A stretch of DNA of 43,423 bases from DAMCAP01 sp032059445 (GCA_032059445.1 DAMCAP010000022.1:1-43423), one strand, 5' to 3'. Positions 8,933-18,606 are shown, counted from the stretch's first letter. Made by a program: numbers and translations. Notes: generated from the sequence alone by a model not told the origin.

Positions 8933-10939
8933 ATGCGTAGTTTGGATCAAGCAATGGTTATCAGGCTGGATGATGCACTACCGTCTTATCCGCAGTTTGC
9001 GGAAGGGATTAGGCGTGCACCCAAGCGAGAGGCACACCTCAGCCAAGCAGATATCGAGCTTGCAATCAAAAATGCCCTGCGGTATATCCCTTCTCAGCAC
9101 CACGAGGTGATGGCAAAAGNNNNNNNNNNGCTTAAAGAGCACGGTCGCATCTACGGGTATCGTTACCGCCCTGAGGGCAAGCTCTATGGTAAACCTATTG
9201 AGGAGTATAAGGGCAACTGTACCGAAGCCAAGGCATTTCAGGTCATGATCGACAACAACCTTGATTTTGAGGTCGCACTTTACCCCTATGAGCTTGTAAC
9301 TTACGGCGAAACCGGTCAGGTGTTTCAAAACTGGATGCAGTACCAACTGGTCAAGAAGTACCTAGAGGTAATGACTGATGAGCAGACCCTTGCTATCGAG
9401 TCGGGGCACCCAGTAGGCTTATTTAAGTCCCACAAGCTGGCGCCCAGAGTGATCATCACCAATGGTCTGATGGTGGGCATGTTTGACAATCAGCAGGATT
9501 TTAACCGCGCAGCAGCAATTGGTGTTGCTAATTATGGGCAGATGACCGCAGGCGGCTGGATGTATATCGGCCCTCAAGGCATCGTGCACGGCACCTTTAA
9601 TACCCTGCTCAACGCAGGCCGCATGAAGCTTGGTATCCCCAACGAAGGTGACCTGACAGGTAGGCTCTTTGTTTCGTCGGGCTTGGGTGGCATGAGTGGC
9701 GCTCAGGGCAAGGCAGCGGAGATCGCTGGGGCAGTTTCGATCATTGCAGAGGTAGATATCTCTCGTATCCACACCCGTCACAGTCAGGGCTGGATCAGCA
9801 AATATTCTGGCGACCTGTCTGAGGTAGTAGCAATGGCTCAGGAGGCAATGGCGCAAAAAACGCCTTGTGCTATCGGCTACCACGGAAACATCGTCGACCT
9901 ACTGGAGTATCTGATTGAGCACAACGTCCATGTAGATCTGATGTCTGATCAGACCTCCTGTCACGTGCCATATGACGGCGGCTACTGCCCACAGGGTATC
10001 AGCTTTGCAGAGCGCACAAGGATGCTTGCTGAGGATAAAGAAGGCTTTGTACAGCTGGTCAACAAGACCTTGCTACACCACTACGAGCTTATCTGTGAGC
10101 TCGATAAGCGGGGCACCTACTTCTTTGATTATGGCAACAGCTTCTTAAAGTCGGTGTATGACGCAGGTGCAAAGAGCATCTGCAAAAACGGCATTGACGA
10201 AAAAGACGGCTTTATCTTCCCATCCTATGTAGAGGATATTTTAGGCCCACAGCTCTTTGACTTTGGCTATGGCCCCTTTAGATGGGTATGCCTCAGTGGC
10301 AAGCAGGAAGATCTCGACGCTACCGATCGTGCAGCCATGGATTGCATCGACCCAGAGCGCCGCTATCAGGATCGCGACAATTATGTGTGGGTGCGTGACG
10401 CTAAGAAGAACAAGCTGGTTGTCGGTACCAAGGCTCGTATCCTTTATCAGGATGCCTTCGGTAGAAGAAACATCGCACTGAAGTTTAACGAAATGGTACG
10501 CAACGGCGAAATCGGCCCCGTAATGCTTGGTCGTGACCATCACGATACAGGTGGTACCGATTCCCCATTTAGAGAAACCTCAAATATCAAGGATGGCTCT
10601 AACATCATGGCGGATATGGCGACCCATTGCTTTGCCGGCAATGCGGCAAGAGGCATGAGCCTGATTGCCCTGCACAACGGTGGTGGCGTAGGGATCGGCA
10701 AGTCGATCAACGGCGGCTTTGGTATGGTGCTGGACGGCAGTGAGCGTGTGGATACCATCCTGAGTATGGCAATGCCATGGGACGTAATGGTGGGTGTCAG
10801 CCGTAGAGCATGGGCACGAAACGAAAACTCCATCTCTACCTGCCATGAGTACAACCAGATCAACCAGTCGGGCGATCACATCACTCTTCCCTTCGTGGCA
10901 GATGATGCACTCGTCAAGGCTGTCATAGCAAGTAAGTAA
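8933..10939 (+). CDS. hutU: Urocanate hydratase (long form)
   Basis: Urocanase converts urocanate to 4-imidazolone-5-propionate using a tightly bound NAD. Seen are GQMTAGGWMYIGPQGIVHGTF, the glycine-rich NAD site SSGLGGMSGAQGKAAEIAG, and near the end LHNGGGVGIGKSINGGFGMVLDG. The protein is about 668 residues, longer than the ~550 of the Bacillus subtilis enzyme and matching the longer form found in many anaerobes. I chose the ATG at 8933, nine bases after AGGAGG; the ATG at 8924 abuts that site. Ten Ns at 9120-9129 keep the frame, so only a few residues (just before LKEHGRIYGYR) are unknown. Confidence 0.95.
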   Translation: MRSLDQAMVIRLDDALPSYPQFAEGIRRAPKREAHLSQADIELAIKNALRYIPSQHHEVMAKXXXXLKEHGRIYGYRYRPEGKLYGKPIEEYKGNCTEAKAFQVMIDNNLDFEVALYPYELVTYGETGQVFQNWMQYQLVKKYLEVMTDEQTLAIESGHPVGLFKSHKLAPRVIITNGLMVGMFDNQQDFNRAAAIGVANYGQMTAGGWMYIGPQGIVHGTFNTLLNAGRMKLGIPNEGDLTGRLFVSSGLGGMSGAQGKAAEIAGAVSIIAEVDISRIHTRHSQGWISKYSGDLSEVVAMAQEAMAQKTPCAIGYHGNIVDLLEYLIEHNVHVDLMSDQTSCHVPYDGGYCPQGISFAERTRMLAEDKEGFVQLVNKTLLHHYELICELDKRGTYFFDYGNSFLKSVYDAGAKSICKNGIDEKDGFIFPSYVEDILGPQLFDFGYGPFRWVCLSGKQEDLDATDRAAMDCIDPERRYQDRDNYVWVRDAKKNKLVVGTKARILYQDAFGRRNIALKFNEMVRNGEIGPVMLGRDHHDTGGTDSPFRETSNIKDGSNIMADMATHCFAGNAARGMSLIALHNGGGVGIGKSINGGFGMVLDGSERVDTILSMAMPWDVMVGVSRRAWARNENSISTCHEYNQINQSGDHITLPFVADDALVKAVIASK

Positions 10940-10956
10940 CATCGATTTGTCTGTCT

Positions 10957-10985
10957 GTGCTATTGGTGCAAAGCGCCGATAGCGC
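10957..10985 (+). repeat. Hairpin in the hutU-ftcD spacer
   Basis: Arms GTGCTATTGGTGC and GCGCCGATAGCGC around AAA pair along 13 positions in RNA if G-U pairs are allowed. No T run follows, so it is more likely a processing or stability element inside the operon transcript than a terminator. The rest of the 130-bp spacer holds a second weaker hairpin and the ftcD ribosome site. Confidence 0.5.
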
Positions 10986-11069
10986 AGGCGGTCTTTCGGG
11001 CGTGCTTGGAATATCTAGCATGCCCAAGACAGTACATAATGATTTGCCGCAAGGCAGGAGGAAGTATCA

Positions 11070-11966
11070 ATGGCTAGATTAGTTGAATGTATCCCAAACT
11101 TTAGTGAGGGTATCCGTCAGGAGGTCATCGACGGACTGGTAGCGGTTGCCCAGAGTGTACCGGGCGTGATTTTGCTCGACCACTCCTCTGATAAGAGCCA
11201 CAACAGAAGTGTATTTACTTTGGTAGGCAGCCCTGAGGGTATTGAAGAAGCAGCATTCCTACTGGCAAAAAAAGCAGCGGAAGAGATCGACCTTACCAAG
11301 CATACCGGTGAGCATCCTCGTATGGGCGCAGTGGATGTTATTCCATTCGTCCCAGTGCAGGAGGTTACCATGCAGGAGTGCATTGAAATCTCTCATAAGC
11401 TGGCAAAGAGAGTCAGTGGTGAGCTTGGTATCCCAGTATTTTTGTATGAGGAGTCTGCAAGTGCGCCTCATCGTGTGAATCTAGCAGCTATCCGCAAAGG
11501 GCAGTTTGAGGGTATGGCTGAGAAGATTAAGGACGCTCAGTGGCAGCCTGACTACGGTAAGAGTGAGATCCACCCTACTGCAGGTGCGGTAGCCATCGGT
11601 GCTCGTATGCCGCTGGTAGCCTTTAATATCAACCTAAGCACCAGCGATATTAACATAGCCAACAAAATTTCTAAGATCATCCGTGAAGCAGGCGGCGGGC
11701 TTAAGTATGTAAAGGCTATCGGCGTTATGCTCGAAGAGCGCAACATCGCACAGGTATCGATCAATATGGTCAACTACCAGAAAACCCCACTGTATCGTGT
11801 ATTTGAGCTGGTGCGTGCTGAAGCAAAGCGCTATGGCGTGACCATCATCGGCAGCGAAATCATCGGCCTGACTCCCATGAATGCCCTTATCGATACCGCA
11901 GAGTATTATCTGGGTCTTGAAGCCTTTGATTCTAAAACACAGGTACTAGAGAACCACTTAATCTAA
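11070..11966 (+). CDS. ftcD: Glutamate formimidoyltransferase
   Basis: Transfers the formimino group of N-formimino-L-glutamate to tetrahydrofolate, releasing glutamate. The 298 residues match the formiminotransferase domain alone: LVECIPNFSEGIRQEVID at the N-terminus, DHSSDKSHNRSVFTLVG, KHTGEHPRMGAVDVIPFVP, and LVAFNINLST. The cyclodeaminase half that is fused in the mammalian enzyme is encoded separately here by fchA. AGGAGG precedes the ATG. This gene shows that the operon uses the formimino-THF branch rather than hydrolysis of formiminoglutamate. Confidence 0.95.
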   Translation: MARLVECIPNFSEGIRQEVIDGLVAVAQSVPGVILLDHSSDKSHNRSVFTLVGSPEGIEEAAFLLAKKAAEEIDLTKHTGEHPRMGAVDVIPFVPVQEVTMQECIEISHKLAKRVSGELGIPVFLYEESASAPHRVNLAAIRKGQFEGMAEKIKDAQWQPDYGKSEIHPTAGAVAIGARMPLVAFNINLSTSDINIANKISKIIREAGGGLKYVKAIGVMLEERNIAQVSINMVNYQKTPLYRVFELVRAEAKRYGVTIIGSEIIGLTPMNALIDTAEYYLGLEAFDSKTQVLENHLI

Positions 11967-12139
11967 GCATATCACCAAGGAAGGTACAGGCGCCGATAAA
12001 TCGTGTTAAATCTGGGCACTAGCCCAAAGGAACCAGCGTTGTGTAGTTGACGCTTTTCATCAGTATAGCTGATACTTATAGAAAATGCACAGCAGGTAGG
12101 TTTGCACGATTGAGGTGACGGCTTGTAAAGGAGGTTTTT

Positions 12140-13384
12140 ATGCAAAACAACACACTACTGATTAAAAACATCGGTATGCTGGCGACCCCTAAGGGCACTG
12201 CCGCCAAAAAAGGCGCTGCGCAAGGGGAGATCACCATACTTGAGAATGCCTATATCCTGATCCAAGACGGACAGATCGTAGAAATCGGGACAGGCACCCC
12301 AAACGTAGATGCTGACATCAATACATTGGATGCGCAGGGCAAGCTTGCTACCCCCGGCTTGGTAGATTGCCACACACATCTGGTGTTTGGCGGTTGGCGG
12401 GAGCATGAGCTGGCGCTCAAGCTTAAGGGCGTAGGTTATCTTGATATTTTGCGGCAGGGTGGCGGCATCCTCTCTACCGTGCGGGCCACTCGCGCCGCTA
12501 CGGAGGAGGAGCTGATAGCCAAGGCACAAAAAGCTCTTGCCGAAATTCTCTCACTTGGCACCACCACCTGCGAAACTAAAAGTGGTTACGGGCTAAATCT
12601 AGAGGATGAGCTTAAGCAGCTTCGGGTTGCGAAGGCATTAAATGATGCCCAGCCCATCGATCTGGTCAGCACTTTCATGGGGGCGCATGCCATCCCTGAA
12701 GAGTATAAACAGCACCCTGAAGAGTACGTTGATCTACTCATCAACGAAATCATCCCTGTAGTAGCAAAGGAGAAGCTGGCGGAGTTTTGCGATATCTTCT
12801 GCGAAACAGCAGTATTTAACCCCGAGCAGTCAAGGAGAATCCTCTTGGCCGCACAGCAGCATGGCCTGCCCTCTAAAATCCACGCAGATGAGATCGATCC
12901 TATCGGTGGCTCACAGCTGGCAGGGGAGGTTAAGGCGGTTTCTGCCGAGCATTTGATCGCAGCTCCAGATGAGGGGATCGACAGCATGGCGGCTGCGGGT
13001 ACCATTGCGGTACTTCTGCCTGCAACTTCATTCTACCTCGATAAGCCCTATGCACGCGCCCGTGAGATGATCGGTAAAGGCGTAGCTGTAGCGGTCGCCA
13101 GCGACTTTAACCCCGGCTCAAGCCCCAACTTATCGATGCAGCTACCGATGAATATCGCTTGCTATCGTTATAAGATGACCCCTGAAGAGGTGCTGACTGC
13201 TGTTACCCTCAATGCGGCTGCTGCAATTCATCGTGCCGATACGGTTGGTAGCCTCGAAGCTGGCAAGCTAGGGGATGTGGTGCTTTGGGATGCAAGCAAC
13301 CTAAACTATATCTTTTATCGCTATGGCAACAACCTTGTTGATACCGTAATCAAAAGCGGCAGAGTCGTTAGCCGTAAGCAATAA
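12140..13384 (+). CDS. hutI: Imidazolonepropionase
   Basis: Hydrolyses 4-imidazolone-5-propionate to N-formiminoglutamate, the third step of the pathway. It is a metal-dependent amidohydrolase: the metal-binding HxH is in TPGLVDCHTHLVFGG, with later ligands in KIHADEID, SAEHL and VASDFNPGSSPN. At 414 residues it has normal length. AAAGGAGG lies seven bases before the ATG. The 173-bp spacer from ftcD contains no ORF. Confidence 0.96.
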   Translation: MQNNTLLIKNIGMLATPKGTAAKKGAAQGEITILENAYILIQDGQIVEIGTGTPNVDADINTLDAQGKLATPGLVDCHTHLVFGGWREHELALKLKGVGYLDILRQGGGILSTVRATRAATEEELIAKAQKALAEILSLGTTTCETKSGYGLNLEDELKQLRVAKALNDAQPIDLVSTFMGAHAIPEEYKQHPEEYVDLLINEIIPVVAKEKLAEFCDIFCETAVFNPEQSRRILLAAQQHGLPSKIHADEIDPIGGSQLAGEVKAVSAEHLIAAPDEGIDSMAAAGTIAVLLPATSFYLDKPYARAREMIGKGVAVAVASDFNPGSSPNLSMQLPMNIACYRYKMTPEEVLTAVTLNAAAAIHRADTVGSLEAGKLGDVVLWDASNLNYIFYRYGNNLVDTVIKSGRVVSRKQ

Positions 13385-13526
13385 CAGTTTGGGTGGTAAG
13401 GAAGCTTAAAAAGCCAAGCCGCCTGCATACTGCATACTCGGCGAGTAAGGGTAAGATAAGCACAATATACCCAGTTTACTCGGGTTATTTGTGCCCTACA
13501 AGAGATTTGAAAGGACGGTTATAGAT

Positions 13527-14103
13527 ATGGACTTGACACAGTATAAAGTAATAGACTTCGTAAAGCTGATGGGCTCTGACGCTCCCGCTCCAGGGGGCGG
13601 CTCAGCTTCTGCAATGGCGGGCGCTATGGGCGCAGGCCTCGGCGCTATGGTAGCAGGGCTTACTGTAGGCAAGGCAAAGTTTGCTGATTCTCAGGAACTA
13701 ATGGAGAAGATCATTAAGCAGGCTACCGAGCTGATGGAATCGCTAACAAAATGTGTGGATGAAGATACAGAAGCCTTTAACGGCGTAAGTGCTGTATTTG
13801 CTATGCCAAAGGCTACCGATGAAGAAAAAGCAGCCCGTAAAGAAGCAATGGAAGTAGCTCTTAAGAATGCTACCCTNNNNNNNNNNTGGCTGCTCCAATC
13901 CCAATACCGCCAGCGATCTCGGTGTGGCTGCCCTTACCCTCAAGGCTGCGGTGCAGGGGGCATGGCTCAATGTGCTGATTAATCTACCTGGCGTTAAGGA
14001 TAGCAGCTTTGTAGAGCAGTATAAGCGGGATGGTGCAAGACTCGTGGAAGAAGCCTGCACTGTTGCCGATGGCATTTATCAGGCTGTACTGGAGTCTTTG
14101 TAA
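13527..14103 (+). CDS. fchA: Formimidoyltetrahydrofolate cyclodeaminase, split by an N gap
   Basis: Converts 5-formimino-THF to 5,10-methenyl-THF plus ammonia, completing one-carbon recovery from histidine. The N-terminal part has the family motif SDAPAPGGGSASAMAGAMGA. After ten Ns (13877-13886) the protein continues in another frame as SNPNTASDLGVAALTLKAAVQGAWLNVLINL to the stop at 14101-14103. About 188 residues are visible against about 205-210 for the family, so the true gap is probably longer than ten bases; the frame change is an assembly artefact. The ATG at 13527 follows AAAGGACGG; the longer frame from 13491 lacks a ribosome site. Confidence 0.88.
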
Positions 14104-14684
14104 TGCCAGAGCACCGGATCATAAGCTTAAAGGACGCCCCCGCCAGCAGCTGGGCAGGGGGCTCTACCCATCAGCTTTATATCTACCCTCAGGGTGCGGA
14201 GTATAAAAGGCAGGATTTTGGTTATCGGATTAGCGTAGCTGTATGTGAGATCGCATCCTCCACCTATACCAGCCTACCAGGGGTAGAGCGGCATTTGCTG
14301 ATACTCAAAGGCAGTGCAGTAATCCGTCATGAGGGTCAGGCAGCCGTGGTGCTGCACCCTTATGAAGGGATCGACACCTTTGATGGTGGAGTGCCCACTG
14401 TAGCAGAGGGTAAGGTGACCGACTTTAACCTGATGACAGCAAACGGCTGGCAGGGAAGGCTGGAGGTTATCGACTCTGCTTCATTAATTGAGCCTACTTC
14501 TGGCATGCATAGCATAGCTTTTTATTGCCATGAGGGCGAAGTAGCAATAGGTTGGGGTCAAACGACTTTAAAGCTATTGGGCGGGGAGCTGCTGGTGATT
14601 GATGCTCCAGTCTCAGCTATTAACGTAGATCCCGATGCCACCAAGCTGCTTTGCTGCAAGCTTTGGCAACCCGACCCACAGTAA
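14103..14684 (+). CDS. hutD: HutD-family protein
   Basis: A 193-residue HutD/Ves family protein, a two-cupin fold often encoded in hut operons. Marks are SSWAGGSTHQLYIYP near the N-terminus, YRISVAVCEIASSTYTSLPGVERHLLILKG, and GVPTVAEGKVTDFNLM. The enzymatic role is not established; a protective or regulatory role against high formiminoglutamate has been proposed for the family. The ATG overlaps the stop of fchA by one base, so it is co-translated as the last hut gene. Confidence 0.88.
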   Translation: MPEHRIISLKDAPASSWAGGSTHQLYIYPQGAEYKRQDFGYRISVAVCEIASSTYTSLPGVERHLLILKGSAVIRHEGQAAVVLHPYEGIDTFDGGVPTVAEGKVTDFNLMTANGWQGRLEVIDSASLIEPTSGMHSIAFYCHEGEVAIGWGQTTLKLLGGELLVIDAPVSAINVDPDATKLLCCKLWQPDPQ

Positions 14685-14785
14685 CTATGAGTCCACCATA
14701 GCAAGAATGGAATTTTAAGTCGAATAAGCAACTAAACTTCTTGGAAGTTTGTTAATCAGCAATAGGGCAAAAGGAGATGCAAAAA

Positions 14786-15153
14786 ATGATATTATCCATA
14801 ATTGGTATTGCGTTTGATTGCCCAAACGCCAATGAGTTAGCAGATTTTTATGCAAAATGACAGGTTGGGAAAAAGAAATCTCAAGCGGTGAATGGGCGGC
14901 TTTGCGTACTCCGGAGGGGATATTACTGGTCTTTCAAACTGTGGTGAACTATACACCGCCGGTATGGCCGTGGACAAATGGGAAACAGCAACAAATGGCT
15001 CATATCGATTTCAAAGTGGACGACTTGCGAGAAGCGGAAGCCTTAGCTATAAAAAATGGTGCAAAAAAATCTGAGACCCAGTATTATGATACTTCAACGG
15101 TTATGTTTGACCCTGCGGGGCATCCCTTTTGCCTATCAACCATTCAGCAATAG
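14786..15153 (+). pseudogene. VOC (glyoxalase/bleomycin-resistance superfamily) gene with a one-base frameshift
   Basis: AAGGAG and an ATG at 14786 start a protein reading IIGIAFDCPNANELADFYAK, which stops at TGA 14858-14860. The frame one base back continues at once as MTGWEKEISSGEWAAL to 15153, ending VMFDPAGHPFCLSTI. Joined, they make a standard VOC domain of about 122 residues (LADFYAKMTGWEKE). The break is at AAAA 14854-14857: one more A restores the frame. It could be a real mutation or a homopolymer sequencing error. Function unknown; VOC proteins include dioxygenases, isomerases and antibiotic-binding proteins. Confidence 0.8.
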
Positions 15154-15276
15154 AAGGTTGACCTTGTTTCCTAATGCTCTCCTGATCCTAGACTTATGCG
15201 CGGTTTAAAATCGTAATCTCTATAGTTGCCTCTTGCGCCGCGCTCCTGCGTGGACTTAGCAAGAGTGACAGCACTT

Positions 15277-15324
15277 GGGGGCAGCGGCTTACTTGTTGAG
15301 AGAGCCGCTGCCCCTTTGTTTTTT
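15277..15324 (+). terminator. Rho-independent terminator downstream of the hut/VOC genes
   Basis: GGGGGCAGCGGCT pairs with AGCCGCTGCCCC across a 13-base loop, followed by TTTGTTTTTT. It is a textbook plus-strand terminator. No convincing gene lies between it and the VOC gene. Confidence 0.85.
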
Positions 15325-15487
15325 AGATTTATTTGTCGTGTGTACTACCATGCGGCTTTGTGCTTTCTTAGCCGCTGTCATCCCCATTTGTCAAATAAGC
15401 CGTTACCATGCTGTATGGTAGTGGCATCATTACCAAACTATATAGTCCAAAGCTGAGGCGGTGGGCTTTTTTCGTCTATAAACAATT
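15325..15487. other. Intergenic stretch without a recognisable gene
   Basis: With the flanking terminator and palindrome this makes a gap of about 410 bp (15154-15567) without a real gene. It holds a small stem-loop at 15404-15420 (TACCAT/ATGGTA) inside a GCC...GGC context and a GGGCTTTTTT tract near 15465. An ORF at 15226-15456 has no ribosome site or protein-like character. It may be a decayed remnant. Confidence 0.5.
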
Positions 15488-15523
15488 CAAAGGTGTGTAT
15501 AACGATCGTTATACACACCTTTG
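15488..15523. repeat. Perfect 36-bp palindrome between convergent units
   Basis: The 16-base arms CAAAGGTGTGTATAAC and GTTATACACACCTTTG flank GATC, giving a fully self-complementary 36-bp sequence. It lies 44 bp beyond the end of the amidohydrolase gene (minus strand), so it may act as its terminator, though no long T run follows on either strand. A protein-binding site cannot be excluded. Confidence 0.7.
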
Positions 15524-15567
15524 TGGGGATTCTATGGAGAGTAAGTAGATAGCTATTTTGTTAGAGC

Positions 15568-17175
15568 CTATCGTTGATATACAACTCTGCCGCCCATCAT
15601 AGTGGCATCTACCTTGATGCTGCGGATCATCTCGTGATCGACGGTAAAGATATCATCGTTGAGGATAGCAAGGTCAGCGTAATAACCAGGTAGCAGACGA
15701 CCCTTGACATTTTCCTCGCTGCTTGCATAAGCGCCGGCAAGGGTATACATATCGATGGCATCGGCCACTTCAACCGCTTCATTGGGGTAGTAGCCCTCGG
15801 TTGGGTGAGATTTTAGATCCTTACGGGCAACTGCACAGTAGATATTGTCCATAGAGTTTAGGTCTTCGACAGGGGAGTCGGTGCCGTAGGAGGTATGGAT
15901 GCCCATACGGTGCATGGTACCGAAGGCATAGGAGGTAGAAGCCAGTGCTTCACCGACACGGCTGCCGACGATGTGCATATCGTAGTGGATAAAGATGGGC
16001 TGTACGTATGCCAGGATGTCATTTCTCTGGAAGCGCTCTAAGAGAGGCAGATCGGTGATCTGACAATGGATAATACCATGACGTTGAGGGTTATTGCCTG
16101 GGGTTGTAACGGTATCGTAGGCGTTTAGCTCCATTTCGATGGCTCTGTCGCCGATGGCGTGTACCGCTACTTGGCAGTTGTTACGGTCTGCTACTTGTAC
16201 CATTGTGTTGAGGTGCTCTTGAGTCATGCAGCAGATACCTGCGGTGCTGTTGTCATCGGCATAGCTATGGCGCATCAGGGCTGTGCGGGCACCAAGGGAA
16301 CCATCGACAAACATCTTTAGAGAGCCGATACGGTTGTACTGATCACCTGTACCAGTCCTATTACCCTCAGAAAGGAAGCTCTGGTAAACTTCGGGATCAC
16401 TGAAATGACACTGATGATAGCTGCGTAGAGTGCCAAGATTCTCTTCGTAGAGGTGTTTATATGCCTCTATCATTTCATGGTAGTTTTCTTGGTTGATGTC
16501 GTTGGTATGGATAGAGGTAATGCCGTTGCTGGCAGCATAGGCAAAGGCAGTCTTTAGGTTATTGACCATAGCAGGTACATCCAAGGGTGGAATGATACGG
16601 GCAATCATGTCGATCGCATTCTCGCTAAATAGACCGTTTGGTTGACCTTGCTCATCGAGATAATACTCTCCGCCATCGATCTGAGGGGTAGCGGAGGTAA
16701 TCCCTGCTACCTCTAATGCCTTGGTATTACAGACCGCCATGTGACCACAAGCTCTGTTAAAGATGATGGGCACTTCGGTAGAAATTTGATCTAGATCATG
16801 CCTAGTAAGGAGGCGACGCTCATCGGTAAAGTAGTCTTGATTCCAGCCTCTACCGGTGATGACACTGCCGGGAGTAGGAGGATTTTGCTGTACAAACTGC
16901 CTGCTGCGCTCAATAACCTCAGAGATCGAGGCGGAGCCATAGAGAGGTACTGAGGTAAGAGCTGTGCCTACACTATGGATATGGATATGGCTGTCGTTTA
17001 AGCCAGGGATGACAGTTCTTCCAGCTGCATCAAGCTTATGGCAGTCGGCTGCGGACGCAGCAAGGATCTCTTCTGTGGTACCGATCTGGCGAATGGTATC
17101 GTCTTCGATCAGCAGCGCCTCTACAAAATGTCCTTTGTTTACATAGATCTTTCCATTATAGATTACGGTTTGCAT
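15568..17175 (-). CDS. Metal-dependent amidohydrolase, YtcJ family (amidohydrolase 3)
   Basis: A 535-residue amidohydrolase of the YtcJ type. Seen: AGRTVIPGLNDSHIHIHSVG, carrying the HxH metal pair; a conserved GRGWNQDYF; the later ligand segment AVHAIGDRAIE; and YGTDSPVEDLN near the C-terminus with the catalytic Asp. Family members hydrolyse amide or N-acyl bonds, but substrates vary and none can be named from sequence. GGAGG precedes the ATG. It lies 26 bp behind the permease and shares the lysine riboswitch leader. A plausible inference is that it processes a compound imported by, or related to, the permease's amino acid. Confidence 0.87.
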   Translation of the reverse strand: MQTVIYNGKIYVNKGHFVEALLIEDDTIRQIGTTEEILAASAADCHKLDAAGRTVIPGLNDSHIHIHSVGTALTSVPLYGSASISEVIERSRQFVQQNPPTPGSVITGRGWNQDYFTDERRLLTRHDLDQISTEVPIIFNRACGHMAVCNTKALEVAGITSATPQIDGGEYYLDEQGQPNGLFSENAIDMIARIIPPLDVPAMVNNLKTAFAYAASNGITSIHTNDINQENYHEMIEAYKHLYEENLGTLRSYHQCHFSDPEVYQSFLSEGNRTGTGDQYNRIGSLKMFVDGSLGARTALMRHSYADDNSTAGICCMTQEHLNTMVQVADRNNCQVAVHAIGDRAIEMELNAYDTVTTPGNNPQRHGIIHCQITDLPLLERFQRNDILAYVQPIFIHYDMHIVGSRVGEALASTSYAFGTMHRMGIHTSYGTDSPVEDLNSMDNIYCAVARKDLKSHPTEGYYPNEAVEVADAIDMYTLAGAYASSEENVKGRLLPGYYADLAILNDDIFTVDHEMIRSIKVDATMMGGRVVYQR

Positions 17176-17201
17176 AGAGAATACCTCCGTTTTATGTAAA
17201 T

Positions 17202-18575
17202 TTAGTTTGCCTTCTTCGCTCTGATAAACTGATAGAGTACAAGGGAAGCTGCAGGTACTGCCAGACCGATGATTGAGGTGGTTGGGTCTTCGACTAGGGT
17301 GTTAAGAAGCAAGCCGATCATAATTGCGATGGTAATATACACGATGGTTGGGTAGCCCCAAACCTTGTAGGGTCTGCTCATGTCTGGGTACTTCTTGCGA
17401 AGTGCAATGACGGAGTAGAAGGTCAGTGCGTTAAATATAAAGCCGGAGAAGATAACCAGAGAGGTGATTTGATCGAGGTTACGCATCCCTACCAGCAGGA
17501 TGGAGATTATCATGTGGATAACCAGAGCCCCAGCTGGAGTCTTGTACTTAGGGTGTACAGTAGCAAATTGCTTTGGTAGCAGGCCGTCACGAGCCATTGC
17601 ATAGCAGGAGCGGGGGAAGACCATAACGCAACCATTGAGGGCACCAAATACTGAGATTGCCATACCAATACCTACGATCAGAGCACCTGCACCGCCAAAT
17701 AGAGTCTTGGCAACCTCTGTACCGAGGAAGTAGTTTTCGGAGGAGATCAGAGATTGGATGGTCTCCATAGGCAGTACTCTATAGATAGAGTAGTTAAACG
17801 CTGTATAAAGACCCATGACTGCTACAATTGAGATAATGATCGCAAGAGGGATATTCTTCTTGGGGTTCTTAATTTCTTCGCTGATGACATTCAGGTTAGT
17901 CCAGCCCTCATAAGCCCAGAGAGTGGCAACCACTGCAAAACCGATCATACCGATTAGCTTGCCGATAGAAGGAGAAGAGGCTGGCATCAGAGAAAGATCA
18001 GGGCTCTGTGTACCCATGAGCAAGCCTGCGATCAGGATGACACCGATGGGGATGATCTTGCCGATGGTAAAGACGTTTTGCACGATGGTACCCTGCTTGA
18101 TGCCTAGGATGTTGACACCTGTAAGCAAGACAATCAAGATAATGGCAATGCCCTTAATCTGTAGAACGCTTAGTGGGTAGATATTAGAAATTACTGATGG
18201 AAAAGCGATTGCAAGACCAGCAGTAGAGCCACAGCTACCGATGATGAAGCCCGAAAGCCCACTCATAAAGGCAACCCGCTCACCAAAGGCTTCACGAAGG
18301 TATACATAAGATCCGCCCGCTCTTGGCATCATAGCACCGAGCTCGGCATAGCAAAGACCGCTTAGCAAGGTGACAATACCGCCGATGACCCATACCAGCA
18401 GTGCCAGACCCAGCGACATACCGCTGCGGATCAGCACGTAGGAGCCGAGATAAAAGATGCCCGAGCCAATCATGATACCTGCCAGTACGTTTACGCCATC
18501 AAAAAGGGAAACTTCTCGCCGTAGCTCGGTGGATTCAGACTGTAGTGTGGAAATTCTTTGATCGTTGTTTGTCAT
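17202..18575 (-). CDS. APC-superfamily amino-acid permease under a lysine riboswitch
   Basis: A 457-residue membrane protein with about twelve hydrophobic segments, starting with the APC signature FDGVNVLAGIMIGSGIFYLGSYVL. Other marks are ELGAMMPRAGGSYVYLREAFG and LWAYEGWTNLNVISEEIKNP, typical of the LAT-like branch of the amino acid-polyamine-organocation family. AAGGAG lies before the ATG. The leader carries a lysine riboswitch, so repression by lysine is expected and the cargo is probably lysine or a related diamino acid. By sequence alone the family also includes serine/threonine exchangers, so the lysine assignment rests on regulation. Confidence 0.88.
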   Translation of the reverse strand: MTNNDQRISTLQSESTELRREVSLFDGVNVLAGIMIGSGIFYLGSYVLIRSGMSLGLALLVWVIGGIVTLLSGLCYAELGAMMPRAGGSYVYLREAFGERVAFMSGLSGFIIGSCGSTAGLAIAFPSVISNIYPLSVLQIKGIAIILIVLLTGVNILGIKQGTIVQNVFTIGKIIPIGVILIAGLLMGTQSPDLSLMPASSPSIGKLIGMIGFAVVATLWAYEGWTNLNVISEEIKNPKKNIPLAIIISIVAVMGLYTAFNYSIYRVLPMETIQSLISSENYFLGTEVAKTLFGGAGALIVGIGMAISVFGALNGCVMVFPRSCYAMARDGLLPKQFATVHPKYKTPAGALVIHMIISILLVGMRNLDQITSLVIFSGFIFNALTFYSVIALRKKYPDMSRPYKVWGYPTIVYITIAIMIGLLLNTLVEDPTTSIIGLAVPAASLVLYQFIRAKKAN

Positions 18576-18606
18576 AATTTTTACTCCTTATGTAAAATAA
18601 TGAAAT

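Noticed and set aside
13491..14103. True frameshift or two genes in fchA
   Set aside because: The frame change coincides with ten Ns of arbitrary length; both halves match the same family in order. The same reasoning applies to cbiJ at 4677-4704.
15226..15456. 76-residue ORF in the intergenic region
   Set aside because: It contains the hut terminator, has no ribosome site and no protein-like composition.
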